Source: Acidimicrobiia bacterium
GTDB taxonomy: Bacteria; Actinomycetota; Acidimicrobiia; Acidimicrobiales; AC-14
Assembly: GCA_023265025.1 (NCBI GenBank)
Contig: JAHFUP010000010.1
Location: 1-64,000 of the forward strand
DNA: 64,000 nt
Direction of reading: 5' to 3'
A program made the position numbers and the translations under genes. Positions 42,690 through 51,346 of the stretch are shown piece by piece. Below the pieces are notes generated by a model, which was given only the letters and a program-made list of their open reading frames with translations, was not told where the DNA came from and made no database searches. The stretch's first letter is position 1. Each line of letters begins with the position of its first letter.

Positions 42690-43830
42690 AGATCTTGGGC
42701 ACCCGGGGGCCGATGCCGCACAGGACCTCGTAGGCGATGGTGTCGACCTTCGTGGCCCAGTCCCAGGCCGTGACCTGCTCACCGCCCTGGCGGCCGATCA
42801 GCACCACCTCGTCGCCGGGCAGGACGCGGTCGTCATCACCGCAGTCGACCAGGATCTGGTCCATGGTGACGCTGCCGGCGATCGGCCGCCGGCGGCCCCC
42901 GATCAGCACCTCCCCGCCGGTGACCCCCAGCCGCCACGGCACACCGTCGGCGTAACCGACCGGCACGGTGGCGACCGTGGCGGCCTGCGCCAGGGGCCGG
43001 CGCAGGCCGTAGGACACGGCCTGCCCGGCCGGCACCTTCTTGACGTAGGACACGCGGGCCCGCAGCGACAGCGCCGGCCGCAGGCCGGCGACCAGCTCCA
43101 CGGCGGCGAGCGCCGGGCTCGGGGCGACGCCGTAGAGGGCGATGCCGCAGCGCACCATGTCGTGATGCGCGCCGGGCATGGCCAGGGCGCCGGCGGAGTT
43201 GCACGCGTGGACGAGCGGCGGCCGCAGCCCGAGGCTGGCGAGGCGCTCGACAACTGCGTCGAACCGGGCGCACTGCTCGTCGGTGAAGGGGTTCGCCGGC
43301 TCGTCGGCGACCGCGAAGTGGGTCCACAGGCCGCCGAAGACCAGCTCCGGCCGCTCGGCCACCGCCTTGGCGACGGCGACCGCACCGTCGGCGGACGCCC
43401 CCACCCGGTGCATGCCCGTGTCGACCTTCACGTGGACGGCGAGCGGTGGAGCGGCGGCGGCGGCCACCGCCTTGGCCGCGGCCTCGACACCCTGCGCCGT
43501 GTACAGGGTGGGGGTCAGCGACAGGGCGACGACGTCGTCCATGGCCTCGACCGGCGGCTCGGACAAGAGCAGGACCGGTGCATCGATGCCGTGCCGGCGC
43601 AGCGTCTCGCCCTCGGTGACCAGGGCGACGGCCAGCCACGACGCCCCGCCCTCCAGCGCGGCCCGGGCGACGGCCACCGAGCCATGCCCGTAGGCGCCGG
43701 CCTTGACCACCGCGCACAGCGACGCCGGTGCGGCCAGCGCCGCCAGCAGGCCGGCGTTGTGGCGGATGGCGCCCAGATCCACCTCAGCCCATGCCCGGCG
43801 GGTGGCGACGACGTCCACCTGGGCCGCCAC
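42682..43830 (-). CDS. alr: Alanine racemase
   Basis: A 382-residue fold-type III PLP enzyme. The PLP lysine is in AVVKAGAYGHGS (the usual VKANAYGHG with Asn replaced by Gly). The catalytic Tyr of the partner subunit lies in RARVSYVKKVPAGQAVSYG, followed by VPVGYADGVPW and the closing segment GSVTMDQILVDCG. It makes D-alanine for peptidoglycan. The GTG at 43828-43830, just after the CBS-protein stop, is the best start; the longer frame reads across that gene. Confidence 0.94.
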   Translation of the reverse strand: MAAQVDVVATRRAWAEVDLGAIRHNAGLLAALAAPASLCAVVKAGAYGHGSVAVARAALEGGASWLAVALVTEGETLRRHGIDAPVLLLSEPPVEAMDDVVALSLTPTLYTAQGVEAAAKAVAAAAAPPLAVHVKVDTGMHRVGASADGAVAVAKAVAERPELVFGGLWTHFAVADEPANPFTDEQCARFDAVVERLASLGLRPPLVHACNSAGALAMPGAHHDMVRCGIALYGVAPSPALAAVELVAGLRPALSLRARVSYVKKVPAGQAVSYGLRRPLAQAATVATVPVGYADGVPWRLGVTGGEVLIGGRRRPIAGSVTMDQILVDCGDDDRVLPGDEVVLIGRQGGEQVTAWDWATKVDTIAYEVLCGIGPRVPKIYG

Positions 43831-43835
43831 CGGCG

Positions 43836-44309
43836 CTAGTCCAGACCGCCCACGATGGCCCGAACGAGGTCGCCCCGCGAGACGACCCCAAGCAGCCGAC
43901 CATCGTCGTCGACCACGGCCATCCGGGAGGCGTTGCCCTCGTGGAGGACGGTGGCCACGTTCTCCAGCGTGTCGTCGGGGCTGCACGTGGGCGCATCGGC
44001 GTCCATGACGTCGGAGACGGTGGCGCCGACCGCCTTCCGCAGGTCAGCCTCGAACCGGTGGATCGACGAGGGCAGCTCCAGGTACCCGCCGAACAGCGAT
44101 ATCACCGTCGGGAAGTGCAGCCGGGTGTCCTGGACGATCAGGTCGTCGTCCTCCAGCAGGCCCAGGACCATGCCGTCGTCGTCGACGACGGGCGCGCCGC
44201 CGAGCTGGCGCTCCGAGAGGGCGCGAGCCGCCTCTTCGACCGTGTCCGCCGGCCTGAACGTCAGCACGTCGGTCGTCATCACCTGGCGGACCAGCGTGTT
44301 GCGGGGCAT
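43836..44309 (-). CDS. CBS-domain pair protein
   Basis: A 157-residue protein consisting of two CBS motifs: VRQVMTTDVLTFRPADTVEE, APVVDDDGMVLGLLEDDDLI (1-55) and VSDVMDADAPTCSPDDTLEN, MAVVDDDGRLLGVVSRGDLV (about 96-152). Such pairs bind adenine nucleotides and sense cell energy; the target is unknown. It lies between nnr and alr in the same direction and is probably co-transcribed. Confidence 0.9.
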   Translation of the reverse strand: MPRNTLVRQVMTTDVLTFRPADTVEEAARALSERQLGGAPVVDDDGMVLGLLEDDDLIVQDTRLHFPTVISLFGGYLELPSSIHRFEADLRKAVGATVSDVMDADAPTCSPDDTLENVATVLHEGNASRMAVVDDDGRLLGVVSRGDLVRAIVGGLD

Positions 44310-44323
44310 TCCACCTCGGGAGA

Positions 44324-45682
44324 TCAGGGGGCGAGCGAGTTGAACACGACGGGGAGCAGGTCACCCAGGTCACCTGCGACCAGGCCGCGCCGCCAGCCTA
44401 GGCCCGCCGCCGTCCCGTGCACGAAGGCGCCGGCCGCTGCGGCCCGCGGCCCGTCGAGGCCTTGGGCGAGAAGCGCCCCGATCACACCGGCCAGCACGTC
44501 GCCGCTCCCCGCGGTCGCCAGGCGGGCGTCGCCGGCGTTGGTGAGGAGCACGTCGCCCTCCGCCTCGGCCACGATCGTGGTCGACCCCTTCAACAGGACG
44601 GTGGCGCCGGTGGTGAAGGCCAGGTGGCGGACGGCCGAGATGCGCCGGGGGCCGGGTGGGCAGCCGACCAGCCGGGAGAACTCGCCGTCGTGGGGGGTCA
44701 GAACGGTGGGGCCGGGGCGCTTGCGTAGGAAGCGGACGGGGTCGTCGAGCGAGCCGAGGGCGAAGAGGGCGTCGGCGTCGACCACGACCGGCACCTCGGC
44801 CACCGCGAGCAGCCGGCGCACCGCGGCGGCGGTGGCGTCGGACCGGCCGAGCCCGGGGCCCAAGACGACCGCCTTCATCCGGTCGAGATCGGCGGCCACC
44901 TCCTCGTCCCAGCCCTCCGCCGGCAGCCACCGGCCGACCACCTCGGGGAAGCGGGACGCCGGCGCCTGTCCGGGGATGCCGAGCCGGACGGTGCCGGCGC
45001 CCGACCGCATGGCGGCCCGGGCGGCCATGTCGGCCGCGCCGGTCATGCCCGGCGACCCGGCCACCACCCAGACCGCGGAGCGCCACTTGTGGCTCTCGCG
45101 GGGCCGGTCGGGCATCCACCCGCGGACGTCGGGACCCTCGACCAGGCCGATGGTGAAGCGGGAGACGTCGAGGCCGATGTCGGCGACGATGACCCGGCCG
45201 GCGTGGTCGGCGCCGGCGCCGAGGAGGAGGCCGGGCTTGAGGGCGGCGAAGGTGATCGTCGCCGTGGCTCGCACCGCGCCGGCGCCGGCCTCGCCGGTCA
45301 GCCCGTCGATGCCCGAGGGGATGTCGACGGCCAGCACCGGGGCGCCGGCGGGGTCGGGGGCGGCGTAGTCACCCCGGAAGCCGGTGCCGTAGGCGGCGTC
45401 GATCACGAGGTCGGACGTCGGGAGCCGCTCGGGCTCGTCGGCGGCGTCGATGACGGTGACGCCGGCGCCCCGCCGGCGTAGGCGGTCGGCCGCCACCCGA
45501 CCGTCGGCACCGTTGTTCCCCTTGCCGGCGACGACCACCACCCGCCGGCCGTAGGCGCCGCCCATCATGTCGGTGGCCGCCCGCGCCACCGCGGCGCCGG
45601 CCCGGTCGACGAGTACCTCCACCGGCTCCGGGGCGGATCGATCGACCGCCCTCATCTCCTCGGGGGTGAGGACGGGGATCAC
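44324..45682 (-). CDS. nnr: Bifunctional NAD(P)HX epimerase/dehydratase
   Basis: A 452-residue fusion. The N-terminal YjeF_N epimerase (1 to about 200) has VVVVAGKGNNGADGRVAADR and VLAVDIPSGIDGLTGE. The C-terminal YjeF_C ADP-dependent dehydratase has VVLGPGLGRSDATAAAVRRL, LTPHDGEFSRL, LLKGSTTIVAEAEG and the ATP-type loop TAGSGDVLAGVIGALLAQG. It repairs hydrated NADH and NADPH. The GTG start is ten bases from the acpS stop, whose TAG may form a weak -10 box (TAGGCC). Confidence 0.94.
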   Translation of the reverse strand: MIPVLTPEEMRAVDRSAPEPVEVLVDRAGAAVARAATDMMGGAYGRRVVVVAGKGNNGADGRVAADRLRRRGAGVTVIDAADEPERLPTSDLVIDAAYGTGFRGDYAAPDPAGAPVLAVDIPSGIDGLTGEAGAGAVRATATITFAALKPGLLLGAGADHAGRVIVADIGLDVSRFTIGLVEGPDVRGWMPDRPRESHKWRSAVWVVAGSPGMTGAADMAARAAMRSGAGTVRLGIPGQAPASRFPEVVGRWLPAEGWDEEVAADLDRMKAVVLGPGLGRSDATAAAVRRLLAVAEVPVVVDADALFALGSLDDPVRFLRKRPGPTVLTPHDGEFSRLVGCPPGPRRISAVRHLAFTTGATVLLKGSTTIVAEAEGDVLLTNAGDARLATAGSGDVLAGVIGALLAQGLDGPRAAAAGAFVHGTAAGLGWRRGLVAGDLGDLLPVVFNSLAP

Positions 45683-45691
45683 GGCGACGGC

Positions 45692-46057
45692 CTAGAGGGC
45701 GACGGCGACGGCTTCGGCGACGAGGCCGGTGTGGGTGAGCGACACGTGCCACGACGTGACGCCCCGCCGGGCCGCGAGCTCTGCAGCCCGGCCCGTGAGC
45801 GACAACGACGGGGCACCGGAGGGGGCTTTGACGACCTCGACGTCGCGGAAGGCGAACGCGCCCAGGCCCACCCCCAAGGCCTTCATGACCGCCTCCTTGG
45901 CCGCGAACCGGGCCGCCAGCCGCTCGGCCGGGTCGCGCTGGCGCCGGCCGTAGGCCTGCTCGGCCGGCGTGAACAACCGGTCGGCGATCCCCGGCCGCTG
46001 TTGCAACGCCCGACGGAACCTCTCCACTTCCACCGTGTCGATACCTATCCCGATCAC
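45692..46057 (-). CDS. acpS: Holo-acyl-carrier-protein synthase
   Basis: A 121-residue phosphopantetheinyl transferase. It has IGIGIDTVEVERFRRAL with the metal-binding Asp, FTPAEQAYGRR and RLAARFAAKEAVMKALGVGL with the metal-binding Glu. It adds the 4'-phosphopantetheine arm to ACP for fatty-acid synthesis. The GTG start lies next to repeat copy 3, whose end gives ATGGGCGAAAC before the GTG. Confidence 0.95.
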   Translation of the reverse strand: MIGIGIDTVEVERFRRALQQRPGIADRLFTPAEQAYGRRQRDPAERLAARFAAKEAVMKALGVGLGAFAFRDVEVVKAPSGAPSLSLTGRAAELAARRGVTSWHVSLTHTGLVAEAVAVAL

Positions 46058-46217
46058 GTTTCGCCCATCACTCGCTCGCGTCGCTCGCTCCGTTCGGGCG
46101 AGTTGACGGCGCTCCGGCCGTCCGGCGGAGCCGGCCGGCCTCCGCCGTTCTCCTTCTGCCGGCAGCCGAAGGGGGCCGCCCCTGGCGGCGACAGCGGCCG
46201 CCGGTCTTGGGACGCCA
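46058..46217 (+). repeat. Interspersed intergenic repeat, copy 3 (forward)
   Basis: It fills the glmS-acpS spacer. It has CACTCGCTCG, TCCGTTCGGGCGAGTTGA, GCTCCGGCCGTCCGGCGGAG, and the 8-bp stem CGGCGGAG-9 nt-CTCCGCCG. These are followed by TCTGCCGGCAGCCGAAG and a GGCCGCC-rich tail next to the glmS stop. The landmarks are in the same order as in copy 1. Confidence 0.88.
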
Positions 46218-48059
46218 TCATTCCACTGTCACCGTTTTGGCCAGGTTCCTCGGCTGGTCGACGTCGCAGCCTCGCGCCTTGGCGATGAAGTAGGCGAAGA
46301 GCTGGAGGGCGACCACGTCGACCAGGGGGGAGAACAGCTCGCCGCCCTTGGGGAACTCGGGAACCCACAGCACCGAGTCGGCATGAGCGGCGACCTCGTC
46401 GTCGCCCCGGGTCGCCACGACGACGACCGTCGCGCCGCGCGCCCGGACCTCGTCGATGTTGCTCATGATCTTGGGCCGCAGCCGGCCCCGGCTGGCGACC
46501 GCCACGACGACGGTGCCCGGCTCGATCAGGGCGATCGGCCCGTGCTTCATCTCGCCGGCGGGATAAGCCTCGGCCCGGGCGTAGGAGATTTCCTTGAGCT
46601 TGAGCGCCCCCTCCAGCGCCACCGGGTAGCCCACGCCCCGGCCCAGGAAGAAGAAGTCCCGCGTCTTGACGTACCGGCCGGCCACCTCGCCGATCTCGTC
46701 GGCGCCGGCCAGCACCCCGTCGATCAGCGCCGGCACCGCGTGCAGCGCCTCGATCTGGCGGGCCACCTCGTCGGGGTAGAGCACGCCGCGGGCCTGGGCC
46801 AGCCGCAGCGCCAGCAGCTCCATGGCCACGATCTGGGCCACGTGGGTCTTGGTGGCAGCCACCCCACGCTCGGGGCCGGCCCGGGTGTAGAGGACGGCGT
46901 CGGCCTCGCGGGCCATCGACGAGTCCACCACGTTGCAGACGACCAGCACCTTGGCCTTGTTGGTGGCCGACTTGGCGAACCGGCAGGCCTCCATCGTGTC
47001 CAGGCTCTCGCCCGACTGGCTGACGCCGACGACCAGGCTCTGGGCGTCGAGCACCGGGTCGCGGTAGCGGAACTCGCTGGCCACGTCGATCTCGGTGGGC
47101 AGGCGGGCCCAGTGCTCGATGGCGTAGCGGGCCACCATGCCGGCGTGGAAGCTGGTGCCGCAGCCCACGATGAACACCTTGTCGACGGCCCGCAGCTCCT
47201 CGTCGGACAGCTCCAACTCGCCGAGGGAGAGCCGGTCGCCCTTCGTCCGCTCGCGGAGGGTCTCCCGGACGGCGCGCGGCTGCTCGTGGATCTCCTTGAG
47301 CATGAAGTCCGGGTAGCCGCCCTTCTCGGCCGTCTCGATATCGCCCTCCACCCGCCGGCGGACGGGGGAGACCTCGGCGCCGTCGAGCGTGGTGACCCGC
47401 AGCGTGCCCGGCCCGACCTCCACCACCTGGTCGTCGTCGATGACGTAGACCTCGCGGGTGGCGGCGAGCAGGGCCGGGATGTCGGAGGCGACGAAACCGC
47501 TGCCGTCGGCCCGCCCGGCGACCAGTGGCGACGAGCGCCGGCCGGCGACGATGAGGTCGGGATTGGCCGAGTGCACCACGGCGATGGCGAAGGAACCCTC
47601 CACCCGCTTCAGGGCGGCGCGCACCGCGTCGGCCAGGCCCGTCCCGTCGGCCATCCCCGCTTCGATCAGGTGGGCGAGCACCTCGGTATCGGTCTCCGAC
47701 CGCAGCTCGTGCCCGGCGGACACCAGCTCGTCACCCAGAACTGCGTGGTTCTCGATGATCCCGTTGTGGACCAGGGCCAGCGCGCCGGTGCAGTCGGTGT
47801 GGGGGTGGGCGTTGCGCTCGGTCGGCCCCCCATGGGTCGCCCACCGGGTGTGGCCGATCCCGACCGTGGCGTGCGGCGCGTCACCCACCGCCCCGGTGAG
47901 CTCGGCCAGTTTGCCGGCCCGCCGGCGGACCCAGACCCGGTCCTCGTCGACCAGGGCGACCCCCGAGGAGTCGTAGCCCCGGTACTCGAGCCGGCTCAGG
48001 CCGTCGAGGAGGAAGGGAAGGGCGGGATCACTACCTGTCACGCCGACGATGCCGCACAT
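46218..48059 (-). CDS. glmS: Glutamine-fructose-6-phosphate aminotransferase
   Basis: A 613-residue GlmS. It starts MCGIVGVTGS with the catalytic Cys2 after Met removal, then GHTRWATHGGPTERNAHPHT of the glutaminase half. Two SIS domains follow (GCGTSFHAGMVARYAIEHWA, VGVSQSGESLDTM; FLGRGVGYPVALEGALKLKE) and the tail ends AKTVTVE. It makes glucosamine-6-phosphate for peptidoglycan. The ATG lies seven bases after TACGCT, a leaderless-type start. Confidence 0.96.
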   Translation of the reverse strand: MCGIVGVTGSDPALPFLLDGLSRLEYRGYDSSGVALVDEDRVWVRRRAGKLAELTGAVGDAPHATVGIGHTRWATHGGPTERNAHPHTDCTGALALVHNGIIENHAVLGDELVSAGHELRSETDTEVLAHLIEAGMADGTGLADAVRAALKRVEGSFAIAVVHSANPDLIVAGRRSSPLVAGRADGSGFVASDIPALLAATREVYVIDDDQVVEVGPGTLRVTTLDGAEVSPVRRRVEGDIETAEKGGYPDFMLKEIHEQPRAVRETLRERTKGDRLSLGELELSDEELRAVDKVFIVGCGTSFHAGMVARYAIEHWARLPTEIDVASEFRYRDPVLDAQSLVVGVSQSGESLDTMEACRFAKSATNKAKVLVVCNVVDSSMAREADAVLYTRAGPERGVAATKTHVAQIVAMELLALRLAQARGVLYPDEVARQIEALHAVPALIDGVLAGADEIGEVAGRYVKTRDFFFLGRGVGYPVALEGALKLKEISYARAEAYPAGEMKHGPIALIEPGTVVVAVASRGRLRPKIMSNIDEVRARGATVVVVATRGDDEVAAHADSVLWVPEFPKGGELFSPLVDVVALQLFAYFIAKARGCDVDQPRNLAKTVTVE

Positions 48060-48066
48060 GGCGGCC

Positions 48067-48072
48067 AGCGTA
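48067..48072 (-). promoter_or_regulatory. -10 box of a leaderless glmS transcript
   Basis: TACGCT on the minus strand, seven bases before the glmS ATG, in the gap after glmM. Confidence 0.45.
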
Positions 48073-48087
48073 TGCCCCGGCCAGGGC

Positions 48088-49428
48088 TTACGCGCCCAGC
48101 GACCGCCCGACCGCGTCGCACAGCGTGTCGCACGCCGCCTCGGCCTCCTGCACGGTCATGGCCTCGACCATCACCCTGACGACGGCCTCAGTGCCGCTCG
48201 GGCGCACGAGCACCCGGCCGCGATCGCCGAGGTCGGCCTCGACCGCCTTGACGGCCATGACGAGCTCCTCGGACGCCTGCACGCCGGCCCCTCGGGAGGC
48301 CACGGGCACGTTGCGCAGCACCTGCGGCAGCCGGACCATGACCGCGGCGAGGTCGGCCAGGGATCGGCCGGTGCGGACGACCACGTCGAGCACCTGGAGG
48401 CCGGTCAAGGCGCCGTCGCCGGTGGTGGCCAGGTCGCCGAAGATGACGTGGCCCGACTGCTCGCCACCCAGCGACCAGCCGCCCCGCTCCATTTCCTCCA
48501 GCACGTACCGGTCGCCTACGTCGGTCTCGATGACCCTGATCCCCTCGCCGGCCATGGCCTGGCGGAACCCCAGATTGGTCATCACCGTCACGACCACGGC
48601 GTCGCCGGCCAGCCGGCCGTGGGCTCGGCGGTCAAGGGCGCAGATGGCGATGAGCTGGTCGCCGTCGACGAGGGCGCCGGTGTGGTCGACCGCCAGCACC
48701 CGGTCGGCGTCGCCGTCGAAGGCCAGGCCGGCATCGGCCCGCAGCGCCACCACCGCACGCTGGAGCTCCTCGGGGTGGGTCGAGCCGCACCGGTCGTTGA
48801 TGTTGAGGCCGTCCGGTGCGTCATGGAGCACGGCGACCTCGGCCCCGAGCGCCCGCAGCACAGCCGGCGCCACTTCACTGGCCGCCCCGTTGGCGCAGTC
48901 GAGCACCACGGACAACCCGGCCAGGCTGCGACCGCCGATGGACGCGGCCAGGGCCTGCTCGTAACGGGCGTGGCCGCCGCCGGCGAGGAGACGGCCGAGG
49001 CCGGCGCCGGTGCGACGCTCCTCGGCGGCGGGATGGGCCAGGAGGCGGTCGAGCTCGGCCTCCAGCGCCGCCTCGGTTTCGTCCGAGAGCTTGCGCCCGC
49101 CGGCCTGGAAGAACTTCACCCCGTTGTCGGGGAAGGGGTTGTGCGAGGCGGAGATCACCGCCGCCGGCCGGGCGTCGGCCGCCGAGAGCCAGGCCACGCC
49201 GGGGGTCGGGAGGACACCGAGGTCGACCACGTCGGCGCCCTCGGTGGCCAGGCCGGCGGACAGGGCGGCCTGGAGCAGCGGCCCGGAGACCCGGGTGTCA
49301 CGCCCGACGAGAAAAGGCCCGCCGCCCAGGACCCGGGCCGCGGCCCGGCCCAGGGCCAGCACCAGTTCGGGGGTGAGCTCGGCGTTGGCGACGCCGCGGA
49401 CGCCGTCGGTGCCGAACCGGAGGGTCAC
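48088..49428 (-). CDS. glmM: Phosphoglucosamine mutase
   Basis: A 446-residue GlmM. It has LRFGTDGVRGVANAELTPEL, the phospho-serine Ser95 in VISASHNPFPDNGVKFF, the metal loop LAFDGDADRVLAVD and GGEQSGHVIF. The C-terminal RPSGTEAVVRVMVEA binds the phosphate. It converts glucosamine-6-P to glucosamine-1-P directly after glmS in the pathway. It lies between rpsI and glmS, as in many actinobacteria. GTG start. Confidence 0.96.
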   Translation of the reverse strand: MTLRFGTDGVRGVANAELTPELVLALGRAAARVLGGGPFLVGRDTRVSGPLLQAALSAGLATEGADVVDLGVLPTPGVAWLSAADARPAAVISASHNPFPDNGVKFFQAGGRKLSDETEAALEAELDRLLAHPAAEERRTGAGLGRLLAGGGHARYEQALAASIGGRSLAGLSVVLDCANGAASEVAPAVLRALGAEVAVLHDAPDGLNINDRCGSTHPEELQRAVVALRADAGLAFDGDADRVLAVDHTGALVDGDQLIAICALDRRAHGRLAGDAVVVTVMTNLGFRQAMAGEGIRVIETDVGDRYVLEEMERGGWSLGGEQSGHVIFGDLATTGDGALTGLQVLDVVVRTGRSLADLAAVMVRLPQVLRNVPVASRGAGVQASEELVMAVKAVEADLGDRGRVLVRPSGTEAVVRVMVEAMTVQEAEAACDTLCDAVGRSLGA

Positions 49429-49456
49429 CGGCAGCCTCCTCGGATGGAGCCTGGGA

Positions 49457-49849
49457 CTATCGCTTGGAGTACTGGGGAGCCTTGCGGGCCTTCTTCAGGC
49501 CGTACTTCTTGCTCTCCTTCTTGCGGGCGTCACGGGTGAGGAACCCGGCCCGCTTGAGCGTCATGCGCAGTTCCTCGTCGAGGTCGACGAGGCCACGGGC
49601 GATCCCGAGGCGCAGGGCGCCGGCCTGGCCGGAGATCCCACCGCCGTCCATGGTGGCGTCGATGTCGTATGTCTCGTCCAGCGTGGTGAGGCGCAACGGC
49701 TCGGTGACGATCATCCGGTGCGTCTCAGACGGGAAGTAGTTCTCGATCGGGCGCTTGTTCACCGTGATCACGCCGGTGCCGGGCCGGATACGGACGCGGG
49801 CGACGGCCTGCTTGCGGCGGCCGGTCGACTGCACGAGGGGCTTGGGCAC
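49457..49849 (-). CDS. rpsI: Ribosomal protein S9
   Basis: A 130-residue S9. It has [20 protein letters not shown], the [20 protein letters not shown] segment and the basic tail ending [15 protein letters not shown], which reaches the ribosomal P site. It follows rplM in the usual order. Confidence 0.97.
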   Translation of the reverse strand: MPKPLVQSTGRRKQAVARVRIRPGTGVITVNKRPIENYFPSETHRMIVTEPLRLTTLDETYDIDATMDGGGISGQAGALRLGIARGLVDLDEELRMTLKRAGFLTRDARKKESKKYGLKKARKAPQYSKR

Positions 49850-49878
49850 GATTGTTCCTTCGACTTTCGGAGAGACGC

Positions 49879-50337
49879 TTACAGGCCGCGCTGGCGGGCG
49901 ACGGCCATCGAGAGCTCGAGCGCCTCGGGCATCTGGGCGGCGTGGGGGTGGGTGGGGCCGGCGTAGACCTTGAGCTTCTTCAGCATCATGCGGCCGAGCG
50001 GGCCCTTGGGCAGCATGCCCCGGACCGCCTTGCGGACGGCCTCTTCGGAGTTGTTGGCCATGACGTCGGTATAGGACCGCTGGCGCAGGCCACCGGGGTA
50101 GCCGGTGTGGCGGTAAGCGACCTTCTTGGCCTCCTTGCCGGAGGTCAGGACCACCTTTGAGGCGTTGACAACGATGACGAAGTCACCCGTGTCCAGGTGG
50201 GGGGCGAAGATGGGCTTGTGCTTGCCGCGCAGGAGCCGGGCGACCTCCGACGACATGCGACCGAGGACGAGGCCCTCGGCGTCGACGAGATGCCAGGCGC
50301 GCTGGACGTCGGATGGTTTTGGGGAGAAGGTGCGCAC
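49879..50337 (-). CDS. rplM: Ribosomal protein L13
   Basis: A 152-residue L13. It has [40 protein letters not shown] and [20 protein letters not shown]. It is an early-binding 50S protein. It starts with GTG; repeat copy 4 lies directly upstream. Confidence 0.97.
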   Translation of the reverse strand: MRTFSPKPSDVQRAWHLVDAEGLVLGRMSSEVARLLRGKHKPIFAPHLDTGDFVIVVNASKVVLTSGKEAKKVAYRHTGYPGGLRQRSYTDVMANNSEEAVRKAVRGMLPKGPLGRMMLKKLKVYAGPTHPHAAQMPEALELSMAVARQRGL

Positions 50338-50496
50338 CGGGGGAAGAGTGTAGTCGCTTTCGGAAGCGGAGCTTCCTCAGCGAGGCGATCGCGTTCGCTC
50401 GGCCGGCGGAGCCGGCTCTCGCTCACCGTCTTCCTTTCGGAGCCGGCAGCCGAGAGGGGCCGCCTCCGGCGGCTTCTGCGGCCACCGGCGGAGCGT
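50338..50496 (+). repeat. Interspersed intergenic repeat, copy 4 (forward, diverged)
   Basis: It lies between the DinB/SCP2 gene and rplM. The core GGCCGGCGGAGCCGGCTCTC, TTCGGAGCCGGCAGCCGAGA and GGGGCCGCCTCCGGCGGCTT keeps the order of the other copies. The start-side arm is altered (GCGAGGCGATCGCGTTCGCT), so this is a more distant member. Confidence 0.65.
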
Positions 50497-51324
50497 TCAC
50501 GGGTTTCTGAGCCAGGAGCGCAGCTGGAGGCCGAACCACGGCTTTCTTCCGGAGGCCATGAGCTGGCCTTTGGGGAGGGCCGACCACTGGCTGATCCGGC
50601 CCCAGGCGACCAGCAGGAAGGCCTCGGGATCGACGGAGAGCTTGCAGTCGACCTTTCCCTGCGGGGTGGCCTCGACCCAGAAGTCACCGTCGTTGAACAC
50701 CAGGCAGGCCCGGCCGTCACCCCGCAGGTGGACGTCGAACCTCGCCCGCTTCTTGCCGGCCACCTCCTGGACGACCATGGCCCGGCCGAGGGTGTGCAGG
50801 GACGGGAACACGAAGCCCTGCAGGATCAGCGAGGCGTGGCCCCGATCGATCGGCCACGGCACGCCTTCGGCCATGGCGATGTCGCGCCCGTGGACGGTCA
50901 GCTCGTTGAGGATGTGGCACGTCAGGGTGGACAGCGGCATCTCGGTGCCCTGGATCAGCCAGCTGTGGGACGAGTCTCGGCCGGTGACCGCCGCCGCCTC
51001 CATGTCGGCCAGGAACCGGCCGACGCTGGCGTCGATCCGGTCGGCCAGCTCGGGCAGCGGCCGCCGGCCCTCACCGTCGATCATCACCTGGCTCAGCACG
51101 GGCAGCCCCGAGATGTCCTCGATCAGGTTGCCGCCGCCGACGCTCATGGCCGAGACGGCGTCCATGGCGTGGGAGACATGGGTCGCCAGCTGGGTCACGT
51201 CCCACTCGCCCAGCGCCGGCGCCTCGGGCTTGCGGGCCGAGCGCAGCAGCTGGGTGAGCCGGGGGCCGGCGTCGGCGACCGCCCCCCGGGCCGCGGCCCA
51301 GTCGACCGTCAGCGGGGTGCTCAC
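50497..51324 (-). CDS. DinB-like/maleylpyruvate-isomerase N-terminal protein with SCP2 domain
   Basis: A 275-residue protein. The N-terminal part has WDVTQLATHVSHAMDAVSAM and LTCHILNELTVHGRDIAMAE; the His residues are the metal ligands of the mycothiol-dependent DinB fold. The C-terminal part (about 170-265) is an SCP2-like lipid-binding domain. Some relatives use mycothiol as cofactor; no substrate is visible. The GTG at 51322-51324 is eight bases after TAGGGT (51333-51338). Confidence 0.82.
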   Translation of the reverse strand: MSTPLTVDWAAARGAVADAGPRLTQLLRSARKPEAPALGEWDVTQLATHVSHAMDAVSAMSVGGGNLIEDISGLPVLSQVMIDGEGRRPLPELADRIDASVGRFLADMEAAAVTGRDSSHSWLIQGTEMPLSTLTCHILNELTVHGRDIAMAEGVPWPIDRGHASLILQGFVFPSLHTLGRAMVVQEVAGKKRARFDVHLRGDGRACLVFNDGDFWVEATPQGKVDCKLSVDPEAFLLVAWGRISQWSALPKGQLMASGRKPWFGLQLRSWLRNP

Positions 51325-51346
51325 GGTCCTGCACCCTAGCGAGGCT

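Noticed and set aside
46054-46368. Short frames within the repeat copies (also at 2792-3001, 12198-12437 and 62889-63599)
   Set aside because: They read across repeat and neighbour gene borders, give Arg/Pro/Gly-rich products and differ between copies, so the repeat does not appear to encode a protein.
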